In this document: positions 34,551-47,140 of the stretch, piece by piece
Layout: each line of letters begins with the position of its first letter
Position numbering within the stretch: the first letter of the stretch is position 1
NCBI RefSeq assembly: GCF_030272615.1
Contig: NC_081408.1
Span: forward strand, 405,485,389-405,549,388
DNA: 64,000 bases
Direction of reading: 5' to 3'
Origin: Cryptomeria japonica
Lineage: Eukaryota > Streptophyta > Pinopsida > Cupressales > Cupressaceae
Program-made: the position numbers and the translations under genes
Notes under the pieces: generated by a model
What the model was told of the DNA's origin: nothing
What the model saw: only the letters and a program-made list of their open reading frames with translations
Database searches by the model: none

Positions 34551-35219
34551 ATAGATTCTTTTGAGTATGCAGTTGGAGTAGTAACGGGACAGAAAGATGG
34601 AAATATGAAAAATGCAGTCTATTACATCAACAAATATCTTCAAGGTGTAGAACTAATTTATATAGTTATAGAGAAGAAAATGTTAGTTGTCATCTATGCC
34701 CTCAATAAATTCAGGTATTATATTATAGAATACCAAGTATTTTTTTATACGAATCACACAATCATAAAATATCTCATGAATAAACCAATTATCTCATGCA
34801 TACTTGCTAGATGGTTACTACTCATGCAAGAATTTGATATTACTATCATAGACAAGCCTGGGAAAGCAAATGTACTAGCATACTTTTTATCTAGGCTAAC
34901 ACATCAGCCAGAAGAACTTGCCATTGATGATTCCTTTCTAGATGAACATCTATTTGCCATTAATGTTCATAGACCATTGTATGCTGATATAGAAAATTAC
35001 TTGGTAGCTAGAAAAATTCCATCATATTTTTCACCAAAGGAAAAGAGAGTTCTGATAGAAAAGAGTTTTTCATTTACCTGGGTCTTAGGATGCTTGTTTT
35101 ACATAGGGCTAGATAATGTGATGAGAAGATGCATTAGAGAAGATGAAACCTATGACATCCTACATGTTTGCCATGATGAGCCATGTAAGGGCATTTTGTT
35201 GCCAAGAGGACATCCATGA
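34524..35219 (+). pseudogene. G2 RNase H and integrase zinc region (broken)
   Basis: YAVGVVTGQKDG, VIYALNKFRYYIIEYQVFF and TNHTIIKYLMNKP are RNase H segments. PGKANVLAYFLSRL matches the end of that domain, with a Tyr where the catalytic Asp normally sits (usually NVVADHLSR). The segment runs into the integrase N-terminus: RRCIREDETYDILHVCHDEP. This 231-codon stretch is the longest open frame of the element. Confidence 0.82.
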
Positions 35220-36194
35220 AAATAATCAATACAGGATACTAGAACTATATGAGGAAATGTGATATATGTCAAAGAATGGAATGACCAACCAGTTCTGATG
35301 AAATGGCTTTACACCGTCAAGTTGTTGTTACCCCTTTTGATAAATGGGGCATGGATTTTATAGGTCCAATTGGCCCACCTTCTAATGGTAAGTCATACAT
35401 ATTAGTGTGCACTGATTATCTAACAAAATGGGTTGAAGTAATATAGTTGCAGAGTTTTTGTATGAAGAAATATTCACCAAATATAGGGTTCTCAAAGAAA
35501 TTGTTACAGACCAAGAAGCACAGTTCACATCCAATTTGATAACACCAATCGTAGAGGAGTATAATATTTGGCATAAGAAATCTACACCTTACCATCCACA
35601 GGCCAATGGGAAAGGTGAGGTTACTAACAAGGAAATTGAAGCCATTTTGACAAAGACAATAGCACTTCATAGAAAGGATTGGGAAAACAACTTACGAGAA
35701 GTAGTTTGGGCCTATAGGACTTCCTAGAAAATTACTACAAGCTTTACCCCTTTTGAATTAGTATATGGCAAAACAACAATGATGCTAGTGCAATTTGAGC
35801 AAAAGAACTCAAAACAACATTCAACCTTGGGATGGATTTATCAACAACACAACAAGACATAATATTCCTACTTAATGTCTTAGATGAATTAAGACAAACA
35901 ACTCTTCGACATACTACCTTACTCTAACAATAGTGCACAAAGTGGCATGATCGATACATCAAAACTAAAATATTTCACGTAGGAGATTGGGCCCTATTGT
36001 ATAATTCAAGATATAAGGATAATCTAGGCGAATTGCAAACCAGATGGCATGGCCCATGCAAAATTCTAGAAGTTTATTCAAATGGATTGGTCAAATTAGC
36101 CACAATCAACAATGCCAATTTCAAACTTCTGGTAAATGGACATCGTCTGCACCTTTACAACAATCCAACAAAAAGAGAAGAGTTCATGCAATAA
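35220..36194 (+). pseudogene. G2 integrase core and C-terminus (broken)
   Basis: CDICQRM gives the Cys pair of the zinc domain. WGMDFIGPIGPPSNGKSYI carries the first catalytic Asp, IVTDQEAQFTS the second, and YHPQANGKGEVTNKEIEAI the Glu, so the DDE triad is present despite frameshifts. The C-terminus reads HVGDWALLYNSRYK, then RWHGPCKILEVYSNGLVKL and LVNGHRLHLY. Broken by stops near 35444 and 35725 and by frame changes. Confidence 0.85.
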
Positions 36195-36607
36195 CTTATG
36201 GAATTCAAAAATCCCGCTCTTCTTGCAACACCACATGGTTGTCCTCTAGACCCACCCCATGTTTAAAATACCCACAACATATCATAATAAAGATTCCATT
36301 TCCACGTGGAGTCCCTCTACCCATTCCCATTCCACGTCACCTCCATTTCATCCACTTCTCCCATCTTTTATTGTCATCTCACCCATCATATTGTGACAAT
36401 GCAACCTTTTCCACATGTTTAGTTTACATGTGCAAAGCATCACATCTACACGCCATGATATCTTTCATCAGTCGAGTAAGTCTTACATCTTTCACTTCAT
36501 GATTATTTCACTCATAGTTATGTATTGACTTTTAAATAATAGTATATTTAATATTACATTCATCGCCCTTAATACTCTCACATGTGTGGACACCTACATC
36601 TATTTAA

Positions 36608-36619
36608 GTTGGGGGGAGT
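36608..36619 (+). other. Internal PPT-like tract in G2
   Basis: GTTGGGGGGAGT, preceded by TTTAA, lies between integrase and the extra ORF. A similar tract (TTAAGTTGTGGGGAA, 39388-39401) precedes the 3' LTR. The extra ORF is thus bracketed by two PPT-like tracts. Confidence 0.5.
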
Positions 36620-36922
36620 CTAGTTTCATGAATATCTGCCACATGTTACTTTGGGTTAGTTTTCACTAAGTCTAAACCATCAAATCAGGAAACTTCAATT
36701 TGAAATAAGGCTACATGATATTTTTTTATTCCTTTTGCCATATTTGGTCCTTTATTCTTCTCATTGTACTTTGGAATTATGTGAAACTTCTAGCATAAGC
36801 CTATTCAAGTCATATTCCCTTCACAATTTGAGCTCAAAAATGAGAAGTGCAAAGTTACAGAAGGTTTGTAGAGTGCTTCTTAGGTTGAAAATTTGTGCTA
36901 CAAGTGAGATAAGTTCACAAAA

Positions 36923-39390
36923 ATGGGTTGTCCACAAGTTCATCATGAACCACTGGACCACACTCTTATTCTGCAAGATGGAGATTGTGAACCTTTGTAT
37001 AGGAGTTGTGGATGGATGGATTATTTTTTGAAGTTACATGCTTTTGATGAGGAAGTAGCTCTTGAAATTGCTCAAATCTTGAAAGATGACCAAGTAGTGG
37101 TCAAGGGCTTAAGAGTGGTTACAGAGTAGAGAATTTCACAAGTTATAGGGTTGCCTATGATAAGGGAGACGTACCCAAAAGGAAGAGATACTAGGTTAGC
37201 TAGGGTTCAATTTACAAAACATGGTGACCCTCCATTACATGTTACTCATCAAGGGACAGAACGGTTGTCTTTGCCAGTAAAATGGGCCCATAGAGCAACA
37301 TATATTATAATGTATCTAACTTGTGAAGGAGATCGATCCCAACTGCATTATGTTCATTTTAAGTTATTGAGTCATCTAAGGCATGAACGACTGATGACTG
37401 TTCCTAATTTTTTTTATAACATGTTAAACTGGATGGAAACAAAGGTGCAAAAAGGTAATGTTCAATCCATTTCTCATCATTGTTTGATTCAATTATTAAT
37501 AGAAAAAAAATTGGAAGAAACAAACCTTGGGATGACATGGGAAAATTTTTTAAACATAACTGGGGCTCAACCAATAAATCAGGAACCTAGGGTTAAGGAA
37601 GAAGAGGGTGCTTCATCCTCCAGAGTAGTGCTTGTCAATACCCCTAGTGGAAGTCCTTCTGGGAAAAGTGAGGACTCTAGTTCAACTACCAAAGAAACCC
37701 CTATAGAAACACCATCTGAGGAAAGGGGTAAAAAGAGGAAATCCATTCAAGAGGAACTAGTGAGGGAGAAAAAGGAAGCTAAAACCCCAATTTCTTCTCA
37801 AAAGAAGAAGCCCACACCAAAGAAACAGAAAATTAGGACATCAAAATTTCATGCAGCAACACAAAAACTAAAAGAAACCATTAAGTCAACAATCAAATCT
37901 TCCAAAAAGGTGAGAAGGGTTGTTAAGAAAACCCTGAGGAGAAGTCATATATTTAAGAAGGAATTCAAAAGCAAGAGTATTGAAGGTTAGAATATTGTCA
38001 TTCAAAGTTTTGATAAAGAAGAAGAAGAGGAGGAACACGTTCCTGAAAGGAATTCACCTATTTTGCAAACATCTTCTCCTCCATCATCCTCTTCTCACAC
38101 TAAAGAAAATCAAGATGTTGAAGAAACCCCATTGAAAGAAGATACAAAGGAAATGTCAATTTATTCTAGTGAAATTCAGGTTGAACTAGATTTTGAATTG
38201 AATGTTGATAACATATAAAACCAACAATAGCCATATGATGAAGAACAACTTAGGGGAGAGCATATTGCTACAAGATTAGAAAATTTGGCAGAAGCAGCAG
38301 AGCAAGTCAATGAAGAAGAAAGAAGAGGTAGGACTACGGTAAGTAAGCATGACCCACCTCCATTTTCATGGGCTACATTTGCGTTGGAATTATGGAAGTT
38401 AATAGTAAACAAGGAAAACAAGTGGAAAGCAGAGAGAGAACAGTTACAAGTACAATTAAGGGAAAAGGATGCAAAAATTAATAGATTGGTGGATAGATTA
38501 GATAATGTGGCTACTCTGGCACCACAAATTATTAAGTGTAGGCCACCTCCTAGGATAAATTCTCTGCATCTGAAAGAACTATACCTCTCCTATAAATTGT
38601 CTAGAGAATTGTCTAGTTTAAGCTCATCTCTCATAAGTCCCAAAGACTTTATGCATGCTTACAATACACATAGCCCTCAACAAAAAAACTTGTTATGTGA
38701 AATCTATCTCCACAATTATGCTATTCCCTGCAATCCACAATGGAACCTATTATTGTCAATAGGGGATATTCATCTTAGGGCATTTATGTCCTATATTCAG
38801 AATGAGAACAACAGGGGTGAGTAAGCACGCGAATACCTAGATATGGAGCAGATAATTCCATTACCTCTTCAAGTTAAAGTAGGAGATCCTGATAGAATTT
38901 TCTACCATTGGAATCAATTAGCATCTGAACCTAGCCACAGGGACTAAATCATGACACTAAGGGAAGACGCTTACAGAGAATATGAACAAATGGGAGATAC
39001 TTCGACTATAATAGTGTATGGGTATCTTGCTTGCAGGTGGAATTGGTTACCAAATAATTTGAAGAGGACAAAATCCCACTCATTAAAAAATTATCATGCA
39101 ACACTCAGAAGAGCAGCTACATACATACATTTGGGCAGGCACAACAATAAAAATGGATACCTTTAATCTTCCAGCCATCGATGTTATGGTGGCTTCTTCC
39201 ACACTGGGAGGAACTCACATATTATGACGTTGAACAAGAAAAGATCAGGTGGGAAAATTTTAAGAAAGGTCAAGGGTTTTATTGGAGTCCTATTGCAAAA
39301 ACTAGGGGAGAAACTATTGTAGAGAACTTTAGACTATTAATATGGAAAGAGAATCAAAAACCATTTGCTAGTGGACCAATAGAACCTTAA
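36923..39390 (+). pseudogene. G2 extra ORF downstream of pol, function unknown (broken)
   Basis: One frame holds from 36923 to 39166, broken by only a few stops (37127, 37988, 38216, 38822 and others), then shifts. The N-terminal part (about 230 residues) looks globular, with QVIGLPMIRETYPKGRD and FYNMLNWMETKVQKG. It is followed by a Ser/Thr/Lys-rich linker (KKKPTPKKQKIRTSKF), a basic KKVRRVVKKTLRR segment, an acidic stretch, a coiled coil (KWKAEREQLQVQLREKDAK) and a C-terminal domain. The position matches the env-like ORF of Athila elements, but I see no signal peptide or convincing membrane segment. It loosely resembles the putative plant transposon-protein domain found in such ORFs; that is inference. 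Confidence 0.65.
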
Positions 39391-39401
39391 GTTGTGGGGA
39401 A

Positions 39402-40667
39402 TGATGAGGCCTACTTTATGCATCCTTATTACAATTTTTCATTATGTTTTAAGACTTTTCTTTTAATGCCCTTAACGATATATACTCCGTGGTAGTGTAT
39501 TTTTGAGTTAGTATGCTGAACATATCGTTATACCCTAAAACTCCTTATGGTGGTGTTCTAACAAATGATGCAATATAAATATATCTTTATCTTTGGATGC
39601 TATTAAATGTTGTGTTTTAAGTAATCATGAATGTGTTAGATTTTTGGTATGTTAACTTTGATGATGTTGCTGGCTGAAAGAAGTCCTATGTTCATGAGAT
39701 GGGATTAAAAGGTGGTAGAGCTTTAAAGGAGTCTTGAACAACAAAGAAGGAAGAAGTCAAGACTCTTATAATATGAATACTAGTTGTTTGTGTCATTTAA
39801 AGACTTCAAGGACCAGTCAGGATGGTAGTCGCTCTTCCATTTAATTGCCATGTTTGTTGATGGAGCAGATTTAGGAAAGGTTGTAATGAATGCAAATTCA
39901 GGACATAGTTCTACTTTGTTTCGGTCTTCTTTGCTTCTTATATTTTATGTTTCAATAAAATTCCTCCTCCTATATAATAGGAGTGGAGCGACTGGTATGG
40001 AGGATTGTTAGGATTCAATCATTATATAAACTCTCCCCAGTCTTCTTAATAAGTTATTTAGAATTATGTTTATGTCTATTGTACTGATCAAGTATTTCTG
40101 AGAAGAATAAGGTTCAATTTTCATTTGGTTCATTATTTATTGTGGTTGTGAGAGCTTGGCAATCTAATTCTATAGTTACTAGTTCAAAAGACTCATCCAA
40201 GGGGGGCCACTTGGTGAGGATTCTACACATTTACTTTCTGCACTTTCATTTCCATGTTACCTTTATTCTGTTTTCAGCAAACTAATCATTGTCTGTTCCT
40301 GCAGCCATTGAACTGTAATTTTGTGAATATTATTGCAGCCAAGGCAAAGTAGAGTAGTTGTTAATGTTTAACTAGGAAATTTTCTATTTTAGAATAAGCA
40401 ATTGGATCTCTTTGCATTACAATATAGTTAGTACTATTCCCTTTGTGAAAGTTCATTCCCATATTTCATATGTTCAAATTTAGAATGAAAGTATCTCTTA
40501 AAAGATCTTACTGTACAAACCGTGTTGTCCCATTTCAATTTAAATGTCCTCTGGATGATAAGTTAAATGACCCTTAATGATGGGGTTTGATAGCTGCTCA
40601 ATAAAGAATGCATGTCTCAGAGCTAGGGTGTAGTATCTAGATATTCATCCATTATTTAGGACCAGCA
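39402..40667 (+). repeat. G2 3' LTR
   Basis: It starts TGATGAGGCCTAC after TTGTGGGGAA and ends ATTTAGGACCA (40664), or GCA at 40667 if the ATATT target duplication is taken into account. It matches 29498-30742 with frequent substitutions and small indels. Confidence 0.88.
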
Positions 40668-42138
40668 ATATTAATAATATATTATATATTATATATTATA
40701 TAATATATTATAATATATGATTAATAATATTGGATATCCAATATTCATTGGGTAAAAGCACAAACATGTGTCACACTTTTATAAAGGAAGTGGCCAACAC
40801 AATTAAAACTGTTTAACTTCAACCACATAAAAGTGACATTTTTAAATTGAATTTCAAAATGATGTAAACTGATGTGATGTAGAAATATTAATGAAATTTA
40901 TGTCTGTTATTTAAAAAAATAAAAAATAAAAAAGTTTGATATTTTTTTTATATATTTAAAGATTTTTTATTGCTAAAAAATGTTGAAAATTAGGGGTTCT
41001 AGTCGGCATCACCAAAAATACTGAAAACAAACTTCTTTTTCCTGATTTTAATTTTCCAAATAGATCACACTAAAAAATTAAATTTTATGTATATTTTTCT
41101 CGTAGTAAAATTTTAAGTCCAATATAGCTGAATTGGTAGTTTTCATTTGGCGTCACCTTTTTCTCTTAAATTTATCATTATTAAAAAACAAATTATACCC
41201 TTTTGAAGAAGATTCTCTCATTTAGTGAAAAATATATTTTGTAAAGTTTTTTAATATCATTTAATATATTTTTTTTTAATTTCAAATCAACCTCTTCTTG
41301 AACTTAAAAAACCTACTTGCAGTGTTTAAAAAATAAAAAAATATTAAAAATAATCAAAACATAAAAAAAGTTCTATGTCTAGATTCTTGACTTCGAGCTC
41401 TACAAAAGGGTATTTTTTTATTTTTGTAAAAAAATATTCTTCTTGAAGAAAAATATAGAAGTTGAAAATTTTGGAAATGCAGAGGAAATGGTGATTTGGT
41501 TGCTAAATCGCCTGACACATAGATATGTTTGGCCAAACTTGTCTAGTTCGGTTGGACCTAGTTCAACTGAACAATCTCCCACCAGTGGTCGTCCCCCAAT
41601 CGACCAAGGGACTATTTGATGTTTTTTGGGATTTTTTTTTTGTCTTATTTACAATGTCAACTCAAGTTAATTTGAAGGTAATTTTGAACGTATTTTTGAG
41701 GATGACTTTGAAAGGTATTATTTTAATCCATTTTTTAATTTTTTTACGTTAATTTAAATTTATTAATGTGAAGAATAGTTTAATATTTGTATCATATCTG
41801 TAATTTGACATATATTCTTTTAAATAATGCTAAGAAATTAAAAAAATTGCTTATTATAAATCAAAATTAGACTACATAACTTTTTGATTTGGTGCATTAA
41901 AAAGAACCCTTGTATCAAAATTAGATTAGATTACATTTCGATTTGGTGCATTAAAAGAACCCTTGTTTGAAGTGTTTGGTGTGGCACACTATGGTGTAGA
42001 ACACTTGCATTGCATTTTTTTGTTGTTGTAGAGAGGTCTACCTTTAGAGAAGTGATCACTCCTTAGGGGACGACCTCAAAGCAGTTTTTCCTTCATGTCA
42101 CTATATAAAAAGACTATGGCTAAAGCTTGATTCTTAAC
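40668..42138. other. AT-rich DNA between G2 and the split ORF
   Basis: It begins with TA-rich palindromic DNA (to about 40740) like that at 29244-29298, the split target region of G2. The rest is AT-rich with long A and T runs and no supported gene. The frame at 41525-41752 is not convincing. A 54-bp tandem duplication lies at 41861-41967. Confidence 0.5.
41861..41967 (+). repeat. 54-bp tandem duplication
   Basis: Units start at 41861 and 41915 with TCAAAATTAG, each containing GATTTGGTGCATTAAAA and GAACCCTTGT. Confidence 0.8.
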
Positions 42139-42390
42139 TTGTCTTTATTAGGCTAAAGGTGTTGATAATAGCCAAGGTTGGGAGAACGTACCTAAGGCTG
42201 CTCGCGTGATTGAATAGAGACTTAGGTGTCTTATGATAGAATCCTATAAGATGAGTACCCCAAACAGTGATTAGAAACCTTATTTAGTGGCCCACCCTAT
42301 TGATTGAGTTGTCGACATCATTCTCAGTGCAAGGCCATAGCTGGTTTTGCCCCCAAGATACTCACCATATGACTCCCTTGATATGAGACA
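42139..42390 (+). pseudogene. Split unknown ORF, 5' part
   Basis: Read from 42139 (AKGVDNSQGWENVPKAARVI), the frame gives CLMIESYKMSTPNSD, YLVAHPID and VLPPRYSPYDSLDMRH up to the C1 target site. The same frame continues after the element at 49166 once one copy of AGACA is removed. Stops are frequent but sit within otherwise protein-like sequence. I do not recognise the family. It predates C1 and was already decaying or was inactivated by it. Confidence 0.55.
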
Positions 42391-43502
42391 TGTTAGGAAC
42401 CAGAAGGCAACTAAGAGGGGGGGGGGGGGGGGGGTGAATCAGTTGTCAATGAATTTCAACCCAATTATAACTTAATCAAACTTGATGCTTAATGTCGGTA
42501 AACCAAAATTATTGTCGATTAACAAATTAATAGTTAATATCAATACCAGTGAAAATTAATGCATGAAACAGAAAGAGAAACAACATTCACAACACATAAC
42601 ATAGAGATTTTGACATGAATCCTGTAAGGGGAAAAACCATGGTGGGAAACCTTACCCACAATCAGATGATACTACTACAGATAGTATGTGTATACAAACG
42701 GGGTCTGCACATGCAGAAAGGCCAACTGCCTATAGCACACTGCTCAAATGGGAGTCGCAATGACTACAGTAGGATGGTTAAATCCTAGAATAATGTACTG
42801 CTCAAAATAGCATTTCCAATGCTGGATTCAGTACCAGTTAAGCTCTGATAAACACCTTCAAACCTTCCCTGAACCTTCTCTATGGTCTGCTCATATGATC
42901 TTCAATATTCGCACATACCATGTTACAATACCATACCATAACCATATCCTTTGTTTTCTCATCTCACAAATGAGACCTTACATATATACAAAACCTAAGA
43001 CCAAATGTGTAGGTTGGCTCACTAAGAATATTACAATTAAATCAATTACAAATAAGTCTTGATGTGATGCATCATGTCGGCTCAATACATTTACAACAAT
43101 ATTCAATCAATAAATCATCTCCATAATGTGTTGTGCTGATATGGAATAGATAATGCATACCGGTCCATAACCTAGACCAATTTGCCGGTAACAACAAATA
43201 TGTCAACCTGATTAGACCAATAACAAAAACACCAAAACCAAGTATCCAAACCATGTGTTCAACATAATAAAGTGATCTCTAGATGATAACAAGTCATGAT
43301 CTATGTCGGTGAACCATATAACCTGTCAGTGAGCAATATACCGGTGACTGTGCATAAGTCATTGAACTTGCCGGTGATCATAATGTGTTGGTTCAATAGT
43401 AAACCAATATAACCATAGTGCCAAATCAACAATGTAGATCTCTAGAAGGATAAGTGTTGACATCAATGACAAAACTAATGCAACACATCCATAATACCAA
43501 CA
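42391..43502 (-). repeat. C1 3' LTR
   Basis: It matches 48060-49160. It carries an 18-base G-run at 42417-42434; the other LTR has only 7 Gs at that place. GGGAAAAACCATGGTGGGAA near 42619 is the block shared with N2 and N3. Confidence 0.95.
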
Positions 43503-43516
43503 ATCTCCCCCTTTGG
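43503..43516 (-). other. C1 polypurine tract
   Basis: The minus strand reads CCAAAGGGGGAGAT directly before the 3' LTR. It and the preceding bases TTGCCATCAATG are identical to those of N1-N3. Other G-rich tracts lie at 43705-43714 and 43761-43770. Confidence 0.88.
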
Positions 43517-43848
43517 CATTGATGGCAACACTAGATGGAAAAACATCTAAGTGCCAAAGTAGAATGCTAAAAACCAAAAACCAACAATCTCCAGAATAGA
43601 TCAATACCAGATATCAAAGTCAAAATACTAAGAGTATATATCTCTCCCCAAATGAATAATGTCTCATAGATCTCTCTCCCAAGAATGTTTTTCCATAGAT
43701 CTCTCTCCCCCTTTGACATCAAATGCCAAAGCAATAAAAAAATACCATACAACCAACTACTCCCCCTGAGAAGTAGCTCTCCTCCATCAAAGCCAGAAAA
43801 AAGATTTCTCTGTAGGTTTCTGCCAATTTGATGCCAATCTTCAATTGT

Positions 43849-44636
43849 CTAAGTCTCTACTGGTGGGGGTATTACCCCAAGCTTCTCTTTGAGATATTCA
43901 AAGGTTTCCTTAGGCAAAGTCTTTGTAAAGATATCTGCAATCCACTCTTTAGTATTCATGTAAACCAATCTTACTTCTTTTGCTTCAACATTCTCTTTCA
44001 AAAAGTTATATTTGATAGAAACATACTTAGTCTTAGAGTGAAATACTGGATTCTTTGATATATCAATTGCTGTTGAGTTATCACAATAATGATTATAGGT
44101 TCTTTGCATTTTATCTTTATGTCCTTCAACATTTTCTTAATCCATAATACCTGAGTACAATTAGTTGTTGCTGCAACATATTCTGATTCTTCTGTTTATA
44201 ATGATGTACAACTCTGCTTCTTGCTTATCCATGAAATCAATCTGCTACCAAGAAAGAATGCACCGCTAGTGGTACTCTTTGTGTCATCTACATCTCTTTC
44301 CCAGCTTGCATCGGTGTATGCACATAAATCAAAATTTTCATTGTTAGGATACCATAAACCAAGATTTGTTGTGTCTTGTAGATATCGGAAAATCTTTTTT
44401 ACTGCTGATTCATGATTTTCTTTAGGATTACTCTGAAATCTTGAAACAATACATACTACATTCATTATATCAGGTTTGGTTTGTGTCAAATATAGTAAAC
44501 TTCCAATCATAGATTTGTGTCTTATCGGATTAATAGGAGCTGAATCATCCTTCAATGCCAATTTATCATTTGTAGTTATAGGAGTACTTATCGGTTTAGA
44601 GTTTTCCATACCAAATTTCTTCAGTAGTTCCTTCAA
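43849..44636 (-). pseudogene. C1 RT end and RNase H (broken)
   Basis: SMIGSLLYLTQTKPDIMNVV and CIVSRFQSNPKENHESAVK are the conserved end of copia RT. YTDASWERDVDDTKSTTSG begins RNase H with its catalytic Asp, followed by SWISKKQSCTSL, then a stop near 44199. After the stop come TEESEYVAATTNC and HYCDNSTAIDISKNPVFHSK, and the C-terminus reads YMNTKEWIADIFTKTLP. RNase H removes the RNA template and primers. The frame ends with PPPVET and a stop at 43849. Confidence 0.92.
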
Positions 44637-44639
44637 GTA

Positions 44640-45434
44640 TTTTGTTTAACATATGAATATACCTCTATCAGTTTGTGAAATCTGCAATCCTAAAAATAAT
44701 TTTATCTCCCCAATCATAGACATTTCAAATTCTTCCAGCATCTTGTTAGCAAAGTTCTTACACAATCCATCTTCTCCTCAAAAAATGATATCATCAACAA
44801 AAACTTCAATAACAAAGATGTCATCATTAGTCACTTTGAAATATAAGTTGATGTCAGCATTACCTTTAGTGTAACCAAGCTTCAAAAGATATTTGTCCAA
44901 TCTAGCATACCAAGCTCTAGGAGCTTGCTTTAATCCATACAAAGCTTTTCTTAATCTGCAAACCATATCTTTATCATTTGTCAATGAAAATCCATCGGCT
45001 TGTTCAATGTAAACTTCCTCTTCAAGATCACCATTTAGAAATGCACATTTTACATCCATCTGATATACTTTATAGTTCTTATGTGCTACAAATGCAAGAA
45101 ATAATCTAACTACCTCAATTCTAGCTACCGGTGCAAAGGTTTCATTATAGTCAATTCCCTCTTTCTTTGAATATCCTTTACACACTAATATTTCTTTGTT
45201 CCTAATTACCTTACCATCTTCATTAAGTTTATTTATGAATACCCATTTAGTTCCAATTACATTTTTGTCTTTAGGCCGGGGAACTAATGTCCATGTATTG
45301 TTCTTTTCAATTTGTTCTAATTCATCTTCCATTGCTTTTATCCAATGTTCATCTTGACATGCTTCAATAACAAATGTTGGTTCAATTTGAGAAATTAAAC
45401 ATACCTCTTCATTTGCCAGTCTTCCTTTAGTCAT
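44640..45434 (-). pseudogene. C1 reverse transcriptase (broken)
   Basis: [56 protein letters not shown] and [20 protein letters not shown] follow the copia RT order, then [20 protein letters not shown]. The catalytic box is FVDD (FVDDIIF, near 44785), the usual copia YVDD with Tyr to Phe. A stop follows the box (near 44778) and another lies near 44648. More than 200 codons are open. Confidence 0.94.
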
Positions 45435-45460
45435 AACACCTTGATACTATTCCCAATTAT

Positions 45461-46622
45461 CTAATTTTCTGAGTGATCCAGTCTTACATACCTGGGTTTA
45501 TTCACATGCTGTTGTTCTTCAATCACTGTGGAATTCTTTGATGATGCCGGTGTGACTGGATCCACATTCTGTACTGGTGCACTCTGTATTGGTTCATTTA
45601 TGATCATCTCAACTATTGGTTCAGAATCTATAGACCTTGAATTTCCTCTAAAGTGTTCATCTATCTTCACATTAGCACTTTCAATGATCTTCTGCAATCT
45701 TTTATTAAAACATCTATATGCCTTGCTCTTAGATGAATAACCAAGAAATATTCCTTCATCACTTCTAGGATCAAATTTACCAACATACTCATCTCTCCTA
45801 ATATAGAATTTGCTTCCAAATATTTTGAAGTATTTAAGAGTAGGAGTATTACCAAATCATAGTTCATAAGGGGTCTTACCAGTTTCACCTTTGATGTGAA
45901 CTCTGTTGAAAGTGTAAACCGTTGTATTCACTGCTTCTCTCTAGTACACATGAGGTAGATTTACTTCCAATATCATGCTTCTAGCTGCTTCCAGAATAGT
46001 TATGTCCTTCCTTTCCACAATTCCATTCTGCTGAGGTGTCCGGGGTGCTGATAGATGTCTTCTGATTCCCTCTCACTTCACAAAATGTATTAAATTCCTT
46101 AGATGTAAATTCTCCTCCTTGATTAGATCTCAAACATTTGATTTTCTTATTGGTTTCATTCTCTACCATTGCCTTGAATAATTTGAATTTTCCAAAAGCT
46201 TCTGATTTCTCCCTGAGAAAATTAACCCCACACATTCTAGAATAATCATCAATAATTAGCATAAAGTATCTATCTCCCTGTAGACTTCTTGTTCTTGCCA
46301 GACCACACAAGTCAGTATAAATTAAATCAAGAACATTATTGGATTTCTCAGAAATACTCTTAAAGGTTGTTCTAACTTGCTTTCCCATTTAACATTCCTT
46401 ACATACCGGATTATGAGGTTTCACAATCTTAGGTAAATCTCTTACTGCCTTAGTTGAACTGATCTTTACAATGCAATCAAAATTCACATGACAAAGTCTC
46501 TTATGCCATAACCAAATTTCATCAATATGTGCAATCAAGAATGTCTTATCACAGTTGTTCAAATGAAAGATATTACCTTTAGTCTGATTACCGGTTGCAA
46601 TATCCAATCCAGTTCTGTTCAT
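45461..46622 (-). pseudogene. C1 integrase and variable linker (broken)
   Basis: The zinc domain shows WLWHKRLCHVNF and PVCKEC, giving the HHCC residues, with a stop at 46389 that fits CAA to TAA before MGKQ. LIYTDLCGLARTRSLQGDRY carries the first catalytic Asp. LRSNQGGEFTSKEF has Asn where the second Asp is expected, so the triad is broken. A frameshift near 46050 follows. Downstream FGSKFYIRRDEYVGKFDP-like and YSSKSKAYRCFNKRLQKI segments are the copia integrase C-terminus and linker. Integrase joins the cDNA to the target with a 5-bp stagger, matching AGACA. Confidence 0.9.
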
Positions 46623-46646
46623 GATTTTGCATTTACCATTCTTGAA

Positions 46647-47120
46647 TTATAACTGAAATCCCTTTTCAACTAATTGACCAACACTCAAAAGATTATGCTT
46701 CAAACCTGCAACATAATAAACATTGTCAGTATTGTGCTTACCATCCAAAGATATAGTGCATTTTCCTTTGATTAAACAAGCTTTATCATCGCCAAATCTT
46801 ACTAGACCGCCATTATATTCCTGAAAAGATAAGAATTTACTTTTATCACCAGTCATATGATGTGAGCATCCACTATCAATGATCCATTCATCTTTTTCTT
46901 CAATTTTAGTTGCTAGGGCTTGCTCTACCGGTGGGACAGTAGGTGTCGGTTGATCTTCTTTTATTGCAACAAAAGCCCATCCATTGTCTATCGGTTCTTC
47001 ATTAGAATTATCTTTAACTCCTTCATCAGCATAGTAACAAGATTTATCTATGTTCTTCTTAACTTTATATCTCTGATATTTAGGGTTTGGCTTATATGTT
47101 CTTTTATCTTCCTCTCTCAA
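46647..47120 (-). pseudogene. C1 protease and gag-pre-integrase segment
   Basis: WIIDSGCSHHMTGDKSKF carries the copia protease active site Asp-Ser-Gly. VYYVAGLKHNLLSVGQL is the conserved pre-integrase segment. The frame is open for 157 codons and ends at a TAA near 46647, after EKGFQL. The protease would cut the gag-pol polyprotein. Confidence 0.92.
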
Positions 47121-47140
47121 TCTTGCATGTCTATCAGGAC

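Larger units (their letters stand above)
29498..40667 (+). mobile_element. Ty3/gypsy element G2, Athila-like, with an extra 3' ORF
   Basis: The LTRs are about 1245 and 1266 bp (TGATGAGGC...GGACCA). ATATT at 29493-29497 and 40668-40672 is a probable target duplication if the 3' LTR ends at 40667. Between them lie PBS, gag, protease, RT, RNase H, integrase, a 0.7-kb spacer and a further ORF of about 2.4 kb. Gag and PBS resemble Athila/Tat elements. The LTRs differ at many positions and the genes have both stops and frameshifts, so the copy is old. It landed in AT-rich DNA next to the SINE. Confidence 0.9.

Noticed and set aside
36044-36502. 152-codon frame after G2 integrase
   Set aside because: It overlaps the integrase C-terminus in another frame and continues into non-coding spacer, with no recognisable content.
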